The notes under the pieces: generated by a model
Seen by the model: only the letters and a program-made list of their open reading frames with translations
Databases searched by the model: none
Told to the model about the DNA's origin: nothing
Shown here: piece after piece, positions 1-8,565 of the stretch
Layout: each line of letters opens with the position of its first letter
Position numbering within the stretch: the stretch's first letter is position 1
Made by a program: the position numbers and the translations under genes
NCBI GenBank assembly: GCA_030537795.1
Contig: JAUNVE010000014.1
Location: 1-34,127, forward strand
DNA from: Actinomycetaceae bacterium
GTDB lineage: Bacteria; Actinomycetota; Actinomycetes; Actinomycetales; Actinomycetaceae
Direction of reading: 5' to 3'
DNA: 34,127 nt

Positions 1-132
1 GGAATGCGTATTGATTTCATGTACGCCTCGCCTGCGCTTGCCGCTGAAGCTACCGGTGCTTATATCGATCGCGATGAACGCAAGGGGAAGGGCGCTTCGG
101 ATCACGTTCCCGTAATCGTGGACTTTGATTAG
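1..132 (+). CDS. Exodeoxyribonuclease III, C-terminal fragment (5' part outside window)
   Basis: Only the last 43 codons are present, open from base 1 and ending at a TAG at 130-132. The reading frame contains MRIDF near the start and GASDHVPVIVDFD at the end. The pattern RIDF...SDHxPV is the C-terminal signature of the exonuclease III/AP endonuclease (EEP) family, where the aspartate-histidine pair takes part in catalysis. The family removes abasic sites and has 3'-5' exonuclease activity on double-stranded DNA. The start, the N-terminal catalytic residues and the promoter are not visible, so the exact paralogue (xthA-type or another EEP nuclease) cannot be fixed. Confidence 0.8.
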   Translation, partial: GMRIDFMYASPALAAEATGAYIDRDERKGKGASDHVPVIVDFD

Positions 133-398
133 CGCCGCTGTCTGCCCCGCTTCCTCGCCTTCACGCCCTCCCCTCTGTCCCTGCGTCCCCTCCGCCGCGG
201 CAGATTTCGTTCACTACGCCAAAACTCTCTGTCACTCTTCGCTGAGATTCCTTGCGGATCTAACTAGTGTGAGTCGCCTCCTCACAATCCGCACAAGGTA
301 CAGGGTAAGCGATGTGAGGAGGGCGTCAGCGACTGTTAATACACCAATCCTGTACCTTGGTGTATTTGGGTCGGTAAGGGGTAATGGGTGCAGAGATG
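133..398. other. Intergenic region between two convergent genes, with pyrimidine-rich stretch and repeat copy A
   Basis: This 266-bp gap separates the stops of the exonuclease III gene and the serine hydrolase gene. Bases 133 to about 195 are strongly C/T-rich on the plus strand. Bases 275-286 (CGCCTCCTCACA) can pair with 313-325 (TGTGAGGAGGGCG, one extra G), and 341-347 (ACACCAA) pairs perfectly with 357-363 (TTGGTGT). Both structures have one arm of repeat copy A (295-358) in the loop. No credible gene was found here; an open frame from 125 to 559 runs antisense into the next gene and has no coding character. Confidence 0.6.
295..358 (+). repeat. Intergenic inverted-repeat element, copy A
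   Basis: The element starts with AAGGTACAGG (295-304) and ends with its perfect reverse complement CCTGTACCTT (349-358), 54 bp start to start. The left flank ATCCGCAC (287-294) is directly adjacent. The same architecture occurs at 15216-15279, 15337-15399 and 29650-29713. Read on the plus strand, its interior shares TAAGCG after the left arm and ATACA-CAAT before the right arm with copy D read on the minus strand, which fixes a direction. Function is unknown; a structured RNA, a protein-binding element or a small mobile repeat are all possible. Confidence 0.75.
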
Positions 399-1217
399 CT
401 AGTAAGTTTCGAGGAAATAGTCACCCAGATTTTGCCAGTGTTTTTTGTGCCAAGCACCGAAGGGCTGAGATCCGAGGAATGCTGCTGTCCGTCCGGTTTG
501 CGGCTCAACCCACAGAAATGATCCGGATTGACCGAAATGTCCGAAAGTATCGGCACTGACGCCCCGCGGAAACCAGGTGCGAACTTTCTGGTTTTTGATT
601 TCAAGCCCCAGTCCCCACGTGTTATCGGAGTAGGAACCGAACCCGGGCGTGAGACCACGCAACCCCGGGAAGACAGTCGAGCGCGCTTCGTCGGCGAGTT
701 CGGCGCTAATTAAGGACGGCTTCAAGAGTTCGCGTGCGAATACCAGCAGATCTCGAATAGACCCCTCGCCAGCGTGGGCCGCCGAGCCGTCAATGAGGGT
801 TTCGATGAGACCGAGCGGCTCAAGCACGGCCTCTTCCGTCCACCGCGCGAACTCTGTGCCGGTCGCTTTTTCAACATGTGAAGCCGCCATTTCGATACCG
901 CGGTTTGAGTAGATGCGTTTTTCTTCTGGCTCGGCTTCCAAGGTGTCGCTACCAAAGGACAGTCCGGAAGCGTGTGCCAGCAGATGCCGAAGTGTCACGA
1001 TGCGTTCACCGTCAGCGCCGATAGCGACTTCATCATCCAGGTCTACATAGCTTTGCTCAACAGCCACGAGTGTCGCCCAGGCCGAGAATAGTTTTGTCAC
1101 CGACTTATACGGATACACGAGGTGGGAATCGCCGAACTCGAGAACCCGCCCCGGTTCCGCATACGCAAGGGAAAACTCAAAAGGCGGGGTCAACTCGTGG
1201 GGGAGGCCGTCAGGCAC
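399..1217 (-). CDS. Beta-lactamase-related serine hydrolase (class C/AmpC-like fold)
   Basis: The 272-residue protein shows all three active-site motifs of the family: SVTK (S39 and K42, the SxxK nucleophile and base), YSN (103-105), and HFGQSG (227-232), which takes the place of KTG as in many esterase and DD-peptidase members. LLAHASGL at about 79-86 is also typical. There is no signal peptide or membrane segment, so it is probably cytoplasmic, unlike true beta-lactamases. The start is GTG at 1217 with GGAG about ten bases upstream. It stands alone, convergent with the exonuclease III gene. The substrate cannot be read from sequence; an esterase or peptidase role is as likely as any action on beta-lactams. 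Confidence 0.85.
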   Translation of the reverse strand: MPDGLPHELTPPFEFSLAYAEPGRVLEFGDSHLVYPYKSVTKLFSAWATLVAVEQSYVDLDDEVAIGADGERIVTLRHLLAHASGLSFGSDTLEAEPEEKRIYSNRGIEMAASHVEKATGTEFARWTEEAVLEPLGLIETLIDGSAAHAGEGSIRDLLVFARELLKPSLISAELADEARSTVFPGLRGLTPGFGSYSDNTWGLGLEIKNQKVRTWFPRGVSADTFGHFGQSGSFLWVEPQTGRTAAFLGSQPFGAWHKKHWQNLGDYFLETY

Positions 1218-1370
1218 TGTGTCTTTCTCCTTGGTCCGGTGGGTACCGCGGGGTGTTCAGGTCAATTGTTGCTGACCCGAGATTGCCGCGCAAATATTCC
1301 GCGACGGAACACACGTCACAAATTCACTAGCGGAGGGCGTCTTCCGCGGGCGATACGATATAGGGTTAAA

Positions 1371-1411
1371 CGCCGAGGCGACCGCACCTCTTTAGGTCCG
1401 CCGCCTCGGCG
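1371..1411 (-). terminator. Likely terminator of clpB
   Basis: CGCCGAGGCG (1371-1380) and CGCCTCGGCG (1402-1411) form a perfect 10-bp stem, and the loop has an inner ACCT-CTTT-AGGT hairpin. It lies nine bases behind the clpB stop codon, and on the minus strand it is followed by TTTAACCC, a short U-run only. Confidence 0.65.
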
Positions 1412-1419
1412 TCTGAGAT

Positions 1420-4011
1420 TTATTCAGCCACTAATGCCAGTGAGTCATCCTCTACCGTCACACGCACGTGTCCACCGTCTTCGACTTCACCGCCAAGAAT
1501 CATGCGCGCAAGCCGATCGCCAATTTCGCGTTGTACGAGGCGGCGCAACGGTCGAGCACCGAATGCCGGGTCATATCCGTGTTCGGCAAGCCAGGCACGC
1601 GCATCATCGCTCACATCGAGTTCGATGCGGCGCCCTCCTAATCGTTCAGCCATATTCGCCACCTGAATATCGACGATCTGTGCGAGTTCATCGCGGGTGA
1701 GGGCGTTGAACAGCAGAATCTCATCAAGCCGGTTGAGGAACTCGGGCTTGAATGCTGCGCGCACAGTCGACATAACCGCATCATGGCGTTCCTCATCACT
1801 CAGCGATTCATCAACAAGGAAATGCGATCCCAGGTTCGATGTCAGCACGAGAATCGTATTGCGGAAGTCCACCGTACGACCTTGACCGTCGGTTAAGCGC
1901 CCGTCGTCGAGCACCTGCAGAAGAATGTTGAAAATCTCAGGGTGAGCCTTTTCAACTTCGTCCAACAGAACCACCGAATAGGGGCGACGACGCACGGCCT
2001 CGGTCAGTTGTCCGCCTTCGTCATATCCGACATATCCGGGAGGCGCACCAACCAGTCGCGACACCGAATGCTTCTCGGAGTATTCCGACATATCGATGCG
2101 TACCACCGCGTGGTCGTCATCGAAGAGGAAGTCAGCGAGCGCCTTGGCAAGTTCGGTCTTGCCGACCCCGGTGGGACCGAGGAAGAGGAAAGACCCGGTC
2201 GGACGATCGGGGTCGGATACGCCTGCGCGTGAACGACGAACCGCATCGGATACTGATCGCACCGCTTCTCGCTGTCCGATCAGTCGCTCCGCGATGACGT
2301 TTTCCATCGACAGTAGCTTTTCCATCTCTCCTTGGAGCAGACGTCCGGTGGGAATTCCCGTCCAAGATTCGACAACCTCTGCAACTTCCGCCGGACCGAC
2401 TTTCTCCGCGATCATTGGCGTCGCATCTTCATCCGTGGATTCTTCTGCTTCAGCGGCCGCGATCTCTGCCTCAATGGTCGGAATATCGCCATTTTGCAGT
2501 CGTCCGGCTTCTTCCCATCGTCCTTCTCGCATGGCGAGGTCGAGTTGCGTGCGCAGTTCATCGAGTTTAACGCGCAAGTCTCCGACACGGTTTCGTCCGG
2601 CTTTTTCGGCCTCCCAGCGGGCGGTGAGCGCCTTGAGTTCCTCCGATCGATCGGCCAGTTCTGCCCGCACTTTTTCTAGCTGTGCGGCAGTTACCTCATC
2701 GGTCGAATCCGGATCGGACTCGGTTAGGTAAGACTCTTCCATGCGAAGTCGATCGACCTGCCGGCGAAGCACATCGATTTCCACCGGCGATGAATCCAGT
2801 TCCATGCGTAAGCGGGATGCCGCCTCATCGATTAGGTCAATAGCTTTATCCGGTAATTGCCGGCCGGTAATGTAGCGATGCGAAAGACGTGCGGCAGCAA
2901 GAATAGCGCCGTCCGAAATCGTCACCTTGTGGTGAGCTTCGTATTTGGGTGCAATCCCACGCAAGATAGCAACGGTATCTTCCACCGACGGTTCGCCAAC
3001 GAACACCTGTTGGAACCGACGCTCAAGAGCCGGGTCTTTTTCTACGTTTTCGCGATATTCGTCGAGAGTGGTTGCGCCTACCAGCCGCAGTTCGCCACGC
3101 GCAAGCATTGGCTTCAGCATATTACCCGCATCCATTGCCCCTTCGGAGCCGCCTCCGGCCCCGACCACGGTATGCAGTTCGTCAATGAAGGTAATAATCT
3201 CACCATCTGCAGAAGTGATTTCGTTAAGCACGGCTTTCAGACGTTCTTCAAACTCGCCGCGGTACTTCGCTCCAGCCACCATAGCCGCCAGATCCAGCGC
3301 AATCAGTCGCTTATTTTTCAGCGATTCCGGTACGTCGCCGGCCACAATCCGTTGGGCTAACCCTTCCACCACAGCTGTCTTTCCGACACCGGGTTCGCCG
3401 ATGAGCACCGGGTTGTTTTTCGTACGGCGTGACAGGACTTGCACCACGCGGCGGATTTCACTGTCTCGACCGATAACGGGGTCGAGTTTGCCTTCGCGCG
3501 CAACCTCCGTCAGATCTCGCCCGTATTTCTTCAGCGCTTCAAATGAGCCTTCCGGGTCGGGTGATGTCACCGGTTCTTTCCGCAGGTTCGGCAACACTGC
3601 TTCGAGGGTTTCTGGGCTGGCACCGGCGCCGACCAAAATCCGCCCCGCATCTGTCGATGATTTCGCGAGGGCAATCAGCAAGTGTTCCGTCGATACGTAC
3701 TGATCCCCCATTGCCTGCGCATCTTGGCCCGCACGGTTGAGAATGTTGAGCAGAGTTTGAGAGGTCGTGGGTTGACTCACCGACGCTCCTTGAGAGCTCG
3801 GCAACTTGGTCAGTGCCACACGCACCTGGGCACCAATATCTTTGCGAGATGCGCCGCTGGCTTCCAGCAAAGAGATGGCGATACCTTCGGGTTGATCCAG
3901 CAGTGCATATAGCAGGTGCATCGGTTCGACCGAAGGATTTCCTGCCGCGGAAGCACTCTGCAAGGCTGCAGCTAGCGCTTCTTGCGACTTGGTTGTGAAT
4001 TTGTTGTCCAC
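1420..4011 (-). CDS. clpB: ATP-dependent disaggregase ClpB (Hsp104 family)
   Basis: At 863 residues this has the normal length of ClpB. The order is: N-terminal Clp_N repeats (about 1-140), first AAA+ domain with Walker [10 protein letters not shown] (about residue 205) and Walker B FIDELH, a coiled-coil middle domain rich in Glu, Arg and Leu (about 400-540), and a second AAA+ domain with GPTGVGKTE and [10 protein letters not shown]. The middle domain separates ClpB from ClpA and ClpC. It pulls proteins out of aggregates together with DnaK/DnaJ/GrpE, encoded 9 kb away here. A HAIR operator (4093-4111) upstream makes it a member of the HspR regulon. Start ATG at 4011, preceded by GAAAGAAGG. 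Confidence 0.97.
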   Translation of the reverse strand: MDNKFTTKSQEALAAALQSASAAGNPSVEPMHLLYALLDQPEGIAISLLEASGASRKDIGAQVRVALTKLPSSQGASVSQPTTSQTLLNILNRAGQDAQAMGDQYVSTEHLLIALAKSSTDAGRILVGAGASPETLEAVLPNLRKEPVTSPDPEGSFEALKKYGRDLTEVAREGKLDPVIGRDSEIRRVVQVLSRRTKNNPVLIGEPGVGKTAVVEGLAQRIVAGDVPESLKNKRLIALDLAAMVAGAKYRGEFEERLKAVLNEITSADGEIITFIDELHTVVGAGGGSEGAMDAGNMLKPMLARGELRLVGATTLDEYRENVEKDPALERRFQQVFVGEPSVEDTVAILRGIAPKYEAHHKVTISDGAILAAARLSHRYITGRQLPDKAIDLIDEAASRLRMELDSSPVEIDVLRRQVDRLRMEESYLTESDPDSTDEVTAAQLEKVRAELADRSEELKALTARWEAEKAGRNRVGDLRVKLDELRTQLDLAMREGRWEEAGRLQNGDIPTIEAEIAAAEAEESTDEDATPMIAEKVGPAEVAEVVESWTGIPTGRLLQGEMEKLLSMENVIAERLIGQREAVRSVSDAVRRSRAGVSDPDRPTGSFLFLGPTGVGKTELAKALADFLFDDDHAVVRIDMSEYSEKHSVSRLVGAPPGYVGYDEGGQLTEAVRRRPYSVVLLDEVEKAHPEIFNILLQVLDDGRLTDGQGRTVDFRNTILVLTSNLGSHFLVDESLSDEERHDAVMSTVRAAFKPEFLNRLDEILLFNALTRDELAQIVDIQVANMAERLGGRRIELDVSDDARAWLAEHGYDPAFGARPLRRLVQREIGDRLARMILGGEVEDGGHVRVTVEDDSLALVAE

Positions 4012-4092
4012 GTTAGTACCTTCTTTCGAGCATTCGACCCGATGGGAACACCCAAGGGTCTGTCATATCTACTAGGTACAACACCTACAAAG

Positions 4093-4111
4093 TTGAGTCT
4101 ATTCCACTCAA
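4093..4111. promoter_or_regulatory. HAIR operator (HspR site) in the clpB promoter
   Basis: TTGAGT-N7-ACTCAA matches the core of the HspR-associated inverted repeat (CTTGAGT-N7-ACTCAAG) known from Streptomyces and Mycobacterium. The palindrome extends to AAGTTGAGT and ACTCAACTT (4090-4114). A possible sigma-70 type promoter lies just downstream on the minus strand (TTGTAG, 17 bp, TATGAC); this promoter call is weak, the operator call is strong. Confidence 0.9.
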
Positions 4112-4135
4112 CTTGTTTCGTCACGTGATACATAC

Positions 4136-4172
4136 CACGAATGGGCCCGGATCAACGCCGGGCCCATTCGTG
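4136..4172 (-). terminator. Long perfect hairpin behind the lipoprotein gene
   Basis: CACGAATGGGCCCGG (4136-4150) pairs base for base with CCGGGCCCATTCGTG (4158-4172); the loop is 7 nt. It lies 24 bp behind the stop of the lipoprotein gene and upstream of the clpB promoter. There is no U-tract, but such a strong 15-bp stem fits a terminator that insulates clpB. Confidence 0.65.
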
Positions 4173-4196
4173 TCTAATCGCTATTGTGTCGCGGAG

Positions 4197-4805
4197 TTAC
4201 TTTGAGACCACAAAATCGTAGAACATGACGTTGGGTCCCTCTGCAGGGCGCCCTTCAACATTCCATACAATCTTGAAAATGTCAGAATTATTCATCGCAA
4301 CATCAAGGGTTTGTGGTTCACCACCCGGTTCCAACGTCACCATCTGCGGACGCCCATTTTGCGCGGTAATGGCCTTCACGATAATCGGCGATTGAATATT
4401 CGCATTTGCAGGAAGCGCGGCTGTGAACTTGACGTTGGTTATCTCATTCGTCTCTTTCCACACCACCGATCCGCCACCTCCGTGCGCCTCAGCAGGTACG
4501 AGCGCAAAGTGGTCTTCACCGTCGATCGTCATTTCCGTCCAGTCCACCGGAGAACCCTCCATGGGCTTTCCTTCAAAAGGATCCTGCTCAGCCGGGGCCT
4601 GACTCGAATCGCCGGGAGCATCACTTTCCTCGGCGCTGGTATCAGTCGTGTCCTGGCTCTCCTGGGTGACTGTTTCGGTCGGTGTTGGTTCTTCACTTTC
4701 GGGCGACACCGAAGAAGAACATCCGGCCATCAGTCCTGCGGCAAGAGCCGCAGCTACCGCCACACGTGCGGCAGAAGCGTGCATTGTCAGATTCGACGTC
4801 CTCAT
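4197..4805 (-). CDS. Putative lipoprotein of unknown function
   Basis: The protein has 202 residues. A hydrophobic signal peptide ends in the lipobox LMAGC, so C29 should be lipidated after cleavage by signal peptidase II. Residues about 30-75 are a linker rich in Ser, Thr, Glu and Asp, followed by a compact domain of about 125 residues rich in beta-strand-type sequence. I do not recognise the domain. The start is ATG 4805, chosen because AAAGGA lies seven bases before it; the same frame is open further upstream to 4955 but that part overlaps the divergent oligopeptidase gene and lacks these features. It shares a 57-bp divergent intergenic region with that gene, so co-regulation or a common role in peptide handling is possible but unproven. 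Confidence 0.8.
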   Translation of the reverse strand: MRTSNLTMHASAARVAVAAALAAGLMAGCSSSVSPESEEPTPTETVTQESQDTTDTSAEESDAPGDSSQAPAEQDPFEGKPMEGSPVDWTEMTIDGEDHFALVPAEAHGGGGSVVWKETNEITNVKFTAALPANANIQSPIIVKAITAQNGRPQMVTLEPGGEPQTLDVAMNNSDIFKIVWNVEGRPAEGPNVMFYDFVVSK

Positions 4806-4823
4806 GATCGTCCTTTCCAATTC

Positions 4824-4861
4824 GCCACGATTGTGGCACGGGGCCGTGCCTGAATAGGCAC
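4824..4861. promoter_or_regulatory. Nested inverted repeats (GGCAC/GTGCC) in a divergent promoter region
   Basis: Three overlapping inverted repeats are visible: GCCAC-gatt-GTGGC (4824-4837), GGCACGG-gg-CCGTGCC (4835-4850) and GTGCCT-gaat-AGGCAC (4846-4861). The GGCAC/GTGCC units begin at 4835, 4846 and 4857, an exact 11-bp period in alternating orientation. A GATAAT box (4869-4874) follows, facing the oligopeptidase gene. This looks like a regulator binding region serving one or both divergent genes. Confidence 0.55.
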
Positions 4862-4880
4862 CGTGTCTGATAATGAGTAT

Positions 4881-6974
4881 ATGACCGACCAACAGCAATG
4901 GCAGTTTCTTGATAACCCAACTGGCGCCGAAGCGCTCGCTTGGGTAGAAAATCACAATTCTCGCGCGTTAGAGCAGTTGGAAACCGATCGTTATCGCGAG
5001 ATCCGCAATGACGTACTGTCCGTGCTTGAAGATGGCCGCCGCATCCCCCACGTGCGTATTCGCGACCAGTGGGCATACAACTTCTGGACCGATGAAAACA
5101 ATCCGCGCGGCTTGTGGCGTCGCCAATTAGCGTCAAGCTACCTGGCAACGGATAAAGAGGCCAACAACACGTGGGAAACGCTGATTGACGTCGACGCCCT
5201 CGCTCAATCCGAGAATCGATCCTGGGTGTGGGGCGGCGCGGCAGTGTGCTATCCGAATAATACGAGGGCTCTCATTTCACTATCTGACGGCGGATCAGAT
5301 TCCACTATTGTCCGCGAATTCGATATTCATACTCGACAGTTCGTGCCGGGCGGCTTCACACTTCCCGAATCAAAAGGCGCAGCCACCTGGATCGATGAAG
5401 ACACACTGTGGGTTAGTCGCGATTTCGGACCGAATACTCTGACCGATTCGGGGTATCCGCGTCAGGTGCGCCGATGGTCGCGCGGAATGTCACTTGCGCA
5501 AGCCCCCATCATTTTTGAGGGCGAACAGACCGATGTGTTAGTTATGGCGGTTCACGATCCCACTCCGGGCTGGGAACGTGACGTTGCCGTGCGCGTAATC
5601 GACTTCCACCACGAGGAGACTTTCGTCATCAATGAGGATGATTCCTACACGAAAATCGAATGTCCGACCTTTGTTCACGCATCGGTGTGGAGAGATTGGC
5701 TCCTATTCCTTCCCAAAGAAGATTGGCAGATAGGTCACATCACGCATCCGGCCGGTTCACTGGTGGCGGCACCTTTCGATTCCTACATGGCAGGAAAGCG
5801 CCACACCATCGAACTGTTTACGCCAACCAACTCGACTTCTTTGGAAAACGTTACGCCGACGCGCCACCACCTGGTTCTCACGGTGCTCGACAACGTTGCC
5901 AGTCGCGTTGAGATACTGACTGCGCCGCCGGCTTCACCATCCGACTGGGAGCGAACCGACCTCCAGCTCACAATGCCGGGCGCAACTGACATTATGCCGC
6001 CCTTTGCTTCCCTTCACTCGGCTGCCTTCAATGCCCTCGAAGACGACCGTCTGTGGCTGACCACAACCAGTTTCACCTCGCCAACGACACTGTCACTCGT
6101 TGAACTATCGCCTAGCGGGCAGGTAATAAGTGCTCGAATTGTTCGTGATTTACCGGCCATGTTTAACAGCCGCGAACTTGTTGTCACTCAGCATTTCGCA
6201 ACCTCCGACGACGGAACCAGGATTCCCTACTTTCAAGTCGGCCATCGGAACCAGACTCACGCCTGCCCCACGCTACTCTACGGTTACGGCGGCTTTGAGG
6301 TGTCGTTGACGCCGACCTACCTGGCCACCGCGGGACGGGCCTGGCTCGAACGCGGAGGCGTGTACGTCGTTGCCAATATTCGCGGTGGAGGCGAATACGG
6401 ACCCGACTGGCACCGCGCCGCTCTCAAAGATCAACGCCCCCGCGCCTACGAAGACTTCGCCGCCGTTGCCCGCGATCTGGTGAGACGCGGTGTGACAACG
6501 CATCATCAACTCGCGGCGCAGGGCGGGTCCAACGGAGGCCTATTGGTGGGCATGATGCTGACGCGCTATCCCGATTTATTTGGGGCGCTTGTTTGCCAGG
6601 TGCCGCTACTCGATATGCGTCGCTACCACACGCTGTTGGCAGGCGCTTCTTGGATGGCCGAATACGGCAACCCCGATAACCCCACTGAATGGGAGTACAT
6701 CAAGGAGTTTTCGCCGTTCCACTTATTCACAGCTCACACGCACTACCCACCCGTCCTATTCACGACCTCCACGCGAGATGACCGGGTGCACCCTGCCCAT
6801 GCGCGCACCATGGTTGCGCAAATGGATGAGGCAGGCAAAGACGTGCTGTTTTATGAAAATACCGAGGGCGGCCACGCCGGCGCCGCCGATCATCAGCAAC
6901 GCGCGACTATGGCCGCCCTCGCGTGGGAATTTCTCTGGCAAAAGCTGGACACTCCCCCAGCAACTGAAAGTTAG
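4881..6974 (+). CDS. Prolyl oligopeptidase family serine peptidase (S9A)
   Basis: Counting from ATG 4881 the protein has 697 residues, the usual length of the prolyl oligopeptidase/oligopeptidase B family. An N-terminal beta-propeller of about 400 residues precedes an alpha/beta-hydrolase domain. The catalytic triad is visible: GGSNGG with the nucleophile at about S550, DDRVHP at about D633, and GGHAG at about H665. No signal peptide, so it should cleave short peptides in the cytoplasm. The start is uncertain. GTG at 4863 is in frame but has no ribosome binding site, while ATG 4881 lies six bases behind a good -10 box (GATAAT, 4869-4874), which suggests a leaderless mRNA, common in actinobacteria. 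The stop abuts the stop of the next, convergent gene. Confidence 0.88.
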   Translation: MTDQQQWQFLDNPTGAEALAWVENHNSRALEQLETDRYREIRNDVLSVLEDGRRIPHVRIRDQWAYNFWTDENNPRGLWRRQLASSYLATDKEANNTWETLIDVDALAQSENRSWVWGGAAVCYPNNTRALISLSDGGSDSTIVREFDIHTRQFVPGGFTLPESKGAATWIDEDTLWVSRDFGPNTLTDSGYPRQVRRWSRGMSLAQAPIIFEGEQTDVLVMAVHDPTPGWERDVAVRVIDFHHEETFVINEDDSYTKIECPTFVHASVWRDWLLFLPKEDWQIGHITHPAGSLVAAPFDSYMAGKRHTIELFTPTNSTSLENVTPTRHHLVLTVLDNVASRVEILTAPPASPSDWERTDLQLTMPGATDIMPPFASLHSAAFNALEDDRLWLTTTSFTSPTTLSLVELSPSGQVISARIVRDLPAMFNSRELVVTQHFATSDDGTRIPYFQVGHRNQTHACPTLLYGYGGFEVSLTPTYLATAGRAWLERGGVYVVANIRGGGEYGPDWHRAALKDQRPRAYEDFAAVARDLVRRGVTTHHQLAAQGGSNGGLLVGMMLTRYPDLFGALVCQVPLLDMRRYHTLLAGASWMAEYGNPDNPTEWEYIKEFSPFHLFTAHTHYPPVLFTTSTRDDRVHPAHARTMVAQMDEAGKDVLFYENTEGGHAGAADHQQRATMAALAWEFLWQKLDTPPATES

Positions 6975-7781
6975 CTACCGCCAGCCCTGCATCTGCAACA
7001 AAATCTCACGCCGACGCTTATTGACCTTAACGAGTTTGACGATGCCCCAGATCATGAGGGCTAAGCCAATCACACCAACAACGCCGGCCGCCAGTGTGCT
7101 CTTACCAACGGCTGAGAACACGTTCGAAATCAGCGCGCTGTCTAAGGCAACCAGTTGTGCCCCGTCAGGCACATTTGCACACTGAAGTTCGTAGGTACCC
7201 GCTGGAAGATTCTCTCCCATGAATAACGCGCCTTGAGCTGCCTCGCCACTTTCTTCGCGCGGCAGTTCGACTTCCCCATTCTCTCCGTTCAACGCGCAGG
7301 TAACTTCGTCTGCTGAGCCGGTGATAACAACTCCGTAGAACCCCATCGAATCAACTTCAACAGTGGCACCGTTGGTAACAGTCGATCCGCTTTCGGGATC
7401 AAAATTGTCCATCACTCCGGAAATGGAGCCGACGGCCACACCCCCGATAAAGACGATGGGGGCAATGATTAACATCGTGACAATCCCCAACACGATGAGG
7501 GTGATCGGAAGTCCACGACCCGGCATGTCTACGTTCGGGGTCTGATATTGCCCCGGATACTGCGGCGGCACTTGCCCTGCCTGCGGATATCCGTACCCCT
7601 GTTGGGGCTGCTGACCGTAGCCGGGCTGCACCGGGCTGTATCCCGATCCGGAGGACGATGGGTCAGCAGAGGGCGTGGAGGGCGACGGCGGTACGTAGCC
7701 CGGTTCATCTTCCGCGCGACGCCCGTATCTCGGTTCCTCTGGCCGGGAATCATCTGTGCCCGGGGGTTGCGTATTGCTCAC
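6975..7781 (-). CDS. Pro/Gly/Tyr-rich two-segment membrane protein, function unknown
   Basis: The 268-residue protein begins with about 85 residues of low complexity, rich in Pro, Gly, Gln and Tyr with PGYGQQP-like units, then a membrane segment (about 92-120, LPITLIVLGIVTMLI and following). A central extracytoplasmic domain of about 90 residues contains two cysteines, in EVTCALNG and ELQCANV, that could form a disulfide. A second membrane segment (about 225-250) and a basic tail (NKRRREI) follow. This layout is frequent in actinobacterial envelope proteins, but no function is known. It lies 55 bp downstream of gatD on the same strand, so it may be transcribed with murT-gatD. Its stop touches that of the convergent oligopeptidase gene. 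Confidence 0.75.
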   Translation of the reverse strand: MSNTQPPGTDDSRPEEPRYGRRAEDEPGYVPPSPSTPSADPSSSGSGYSPVQPGYGQQPQQGYGYPQAGQVPPQYPGQYQTPNVDMPGRGLPITLIVLGIVTMLIIAPIVFIGGVAVGSISGVMDNFDPESGSTVTNGATVEVDSMGFYGVVITGSADEVTCALNGENGEVELPREESGEAAQGALFMGENLPAGTYELQCANVPDGAQLVALDSALISNVFSAVGKSTLAAGVVGVIGLALMIWGIVKLVKVNKRRREILLQMQGWR

Positions 7782-7836
7782 GTTGTCTCCTCAACAAGTT
7801 CGTGCAGGCCTATTCGACCGTGTAGGCAATATCATG

Positions 7837-8565
7837 TCATACCGCGGCAGCAGCACTCAGGCGTTGCTGCCGCAACTCGCATATTTCGGGATTGTCAAGC
7901 GGCTTGAGCGCTTCGCCTACGGCCTGGCTTAACAGATAGTCCGCAAGTAGTGGGTTACGGGCCAATACCGGCCCGTGCATATACGTCGCGACAATACTTC
8001 CCTGTAGGCATCCATCGACAGGTTCCACACCGGCGCCACCATTTCCCATCCCGTGAATAACCCGGCCAAGAGGACGCGCTTCGTCACCGAGCGTCGTCGC
8101 TCCCCCGTGGTTTTCAAAACCGGTCAAAAACTCATCCACACCATCAATGAACGGTTCGGTGACGAGTTCTCCGATCGACCGTTTGTCCTGCGGTTCAGTG
8201 GTCAGATCGAGCAACCCCACGCCCTCCACCTTGCGCCCGGTTGCATCCGTGTACCATTCGCCGAGAACCTGCATTCCCGCGCAAATCGCAAGCACTGGAC
8301 GGTCTTTGGCGACAACGTCATGGAGGCCGCGGTCACCGCGCAGATAGCGCGACGCCAGCGCTTGGGCGGTGTCTTCTCCCCCACCCATAGTGTAGATATC
8401 GAGAGAACGCGGAATCGCTGACTGCAGGTTTACCTCCACGACCTCAGCCTCAAAACCACGCCACCGCGCGCGTTGTGCGAGGACAACGGCATTACCGGAA
8501 TCGCCGTAGGTACCGAGTACTTCCGGAACTAGTACACCAATAGTCAATGTCGATTCCGAAGTCAC
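7837..8565 (-). CDS. gatD: Lipid II isoglutaminyl synthase, glutamine amidotransferase subunit GatD
   Basis: This 242-residue CobB/CobQ-like class I glutamine amidotransferase has the nucleophile C95 in AICAGMQVLG and the partner H197 in TYMHGPVL, as in GatD and unlike complete cobyric acid synthases, which carry an ATPase domain. GatD hydrolyses glutamine and passes ammonia to MurT, which amidates the alpha-carboxyl of D-glutamate in lipid II; this is needed for efficient cross-linking in many Gram-positive bacteria. The start overlaps the murT stop by four bases (ATGA, 8562-8565), which implies translational coupling and a one-to-one complex. Confidence 0.94.
   Translation of the reverse strand: MTSESTLTIGVLVPEVLGTYGDSGNAVVLAQRARWRGFEAEVVEVNLQSAIPRSLDIYTMGGGEDTAQALASRYLRGDRGLHDVVAKDRPVLAICAGMQVLGEWYTDATGRKVEGVGLLDLTTEPQDKRSIGELVTEPFIDGVDEFLTGFENHGGATTLGDEARPLGRVIHGMGNGGAGVEPVDGCLQGSIVATYMHGPVLARNPLLADYLLSQAVGEALKPLDNPEICELRQQRLSAAAAV

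Noticed and set aside
295..358. Repeat elements as integron attC sites
   Set aside because: Size and variable interior are similar, but the ends do not match RYYYAAC/GTTRRRY, no integron integrase is present and neighbouring genes are not cassettes.
125..559. Open frame of 144 codons on the plus strand
   Set aside because: It runs out of the exonuclease gene end, crosses repeat copy A and lies antisense to the serine hydrolase; no ribosome binding site and no protein-like composition.
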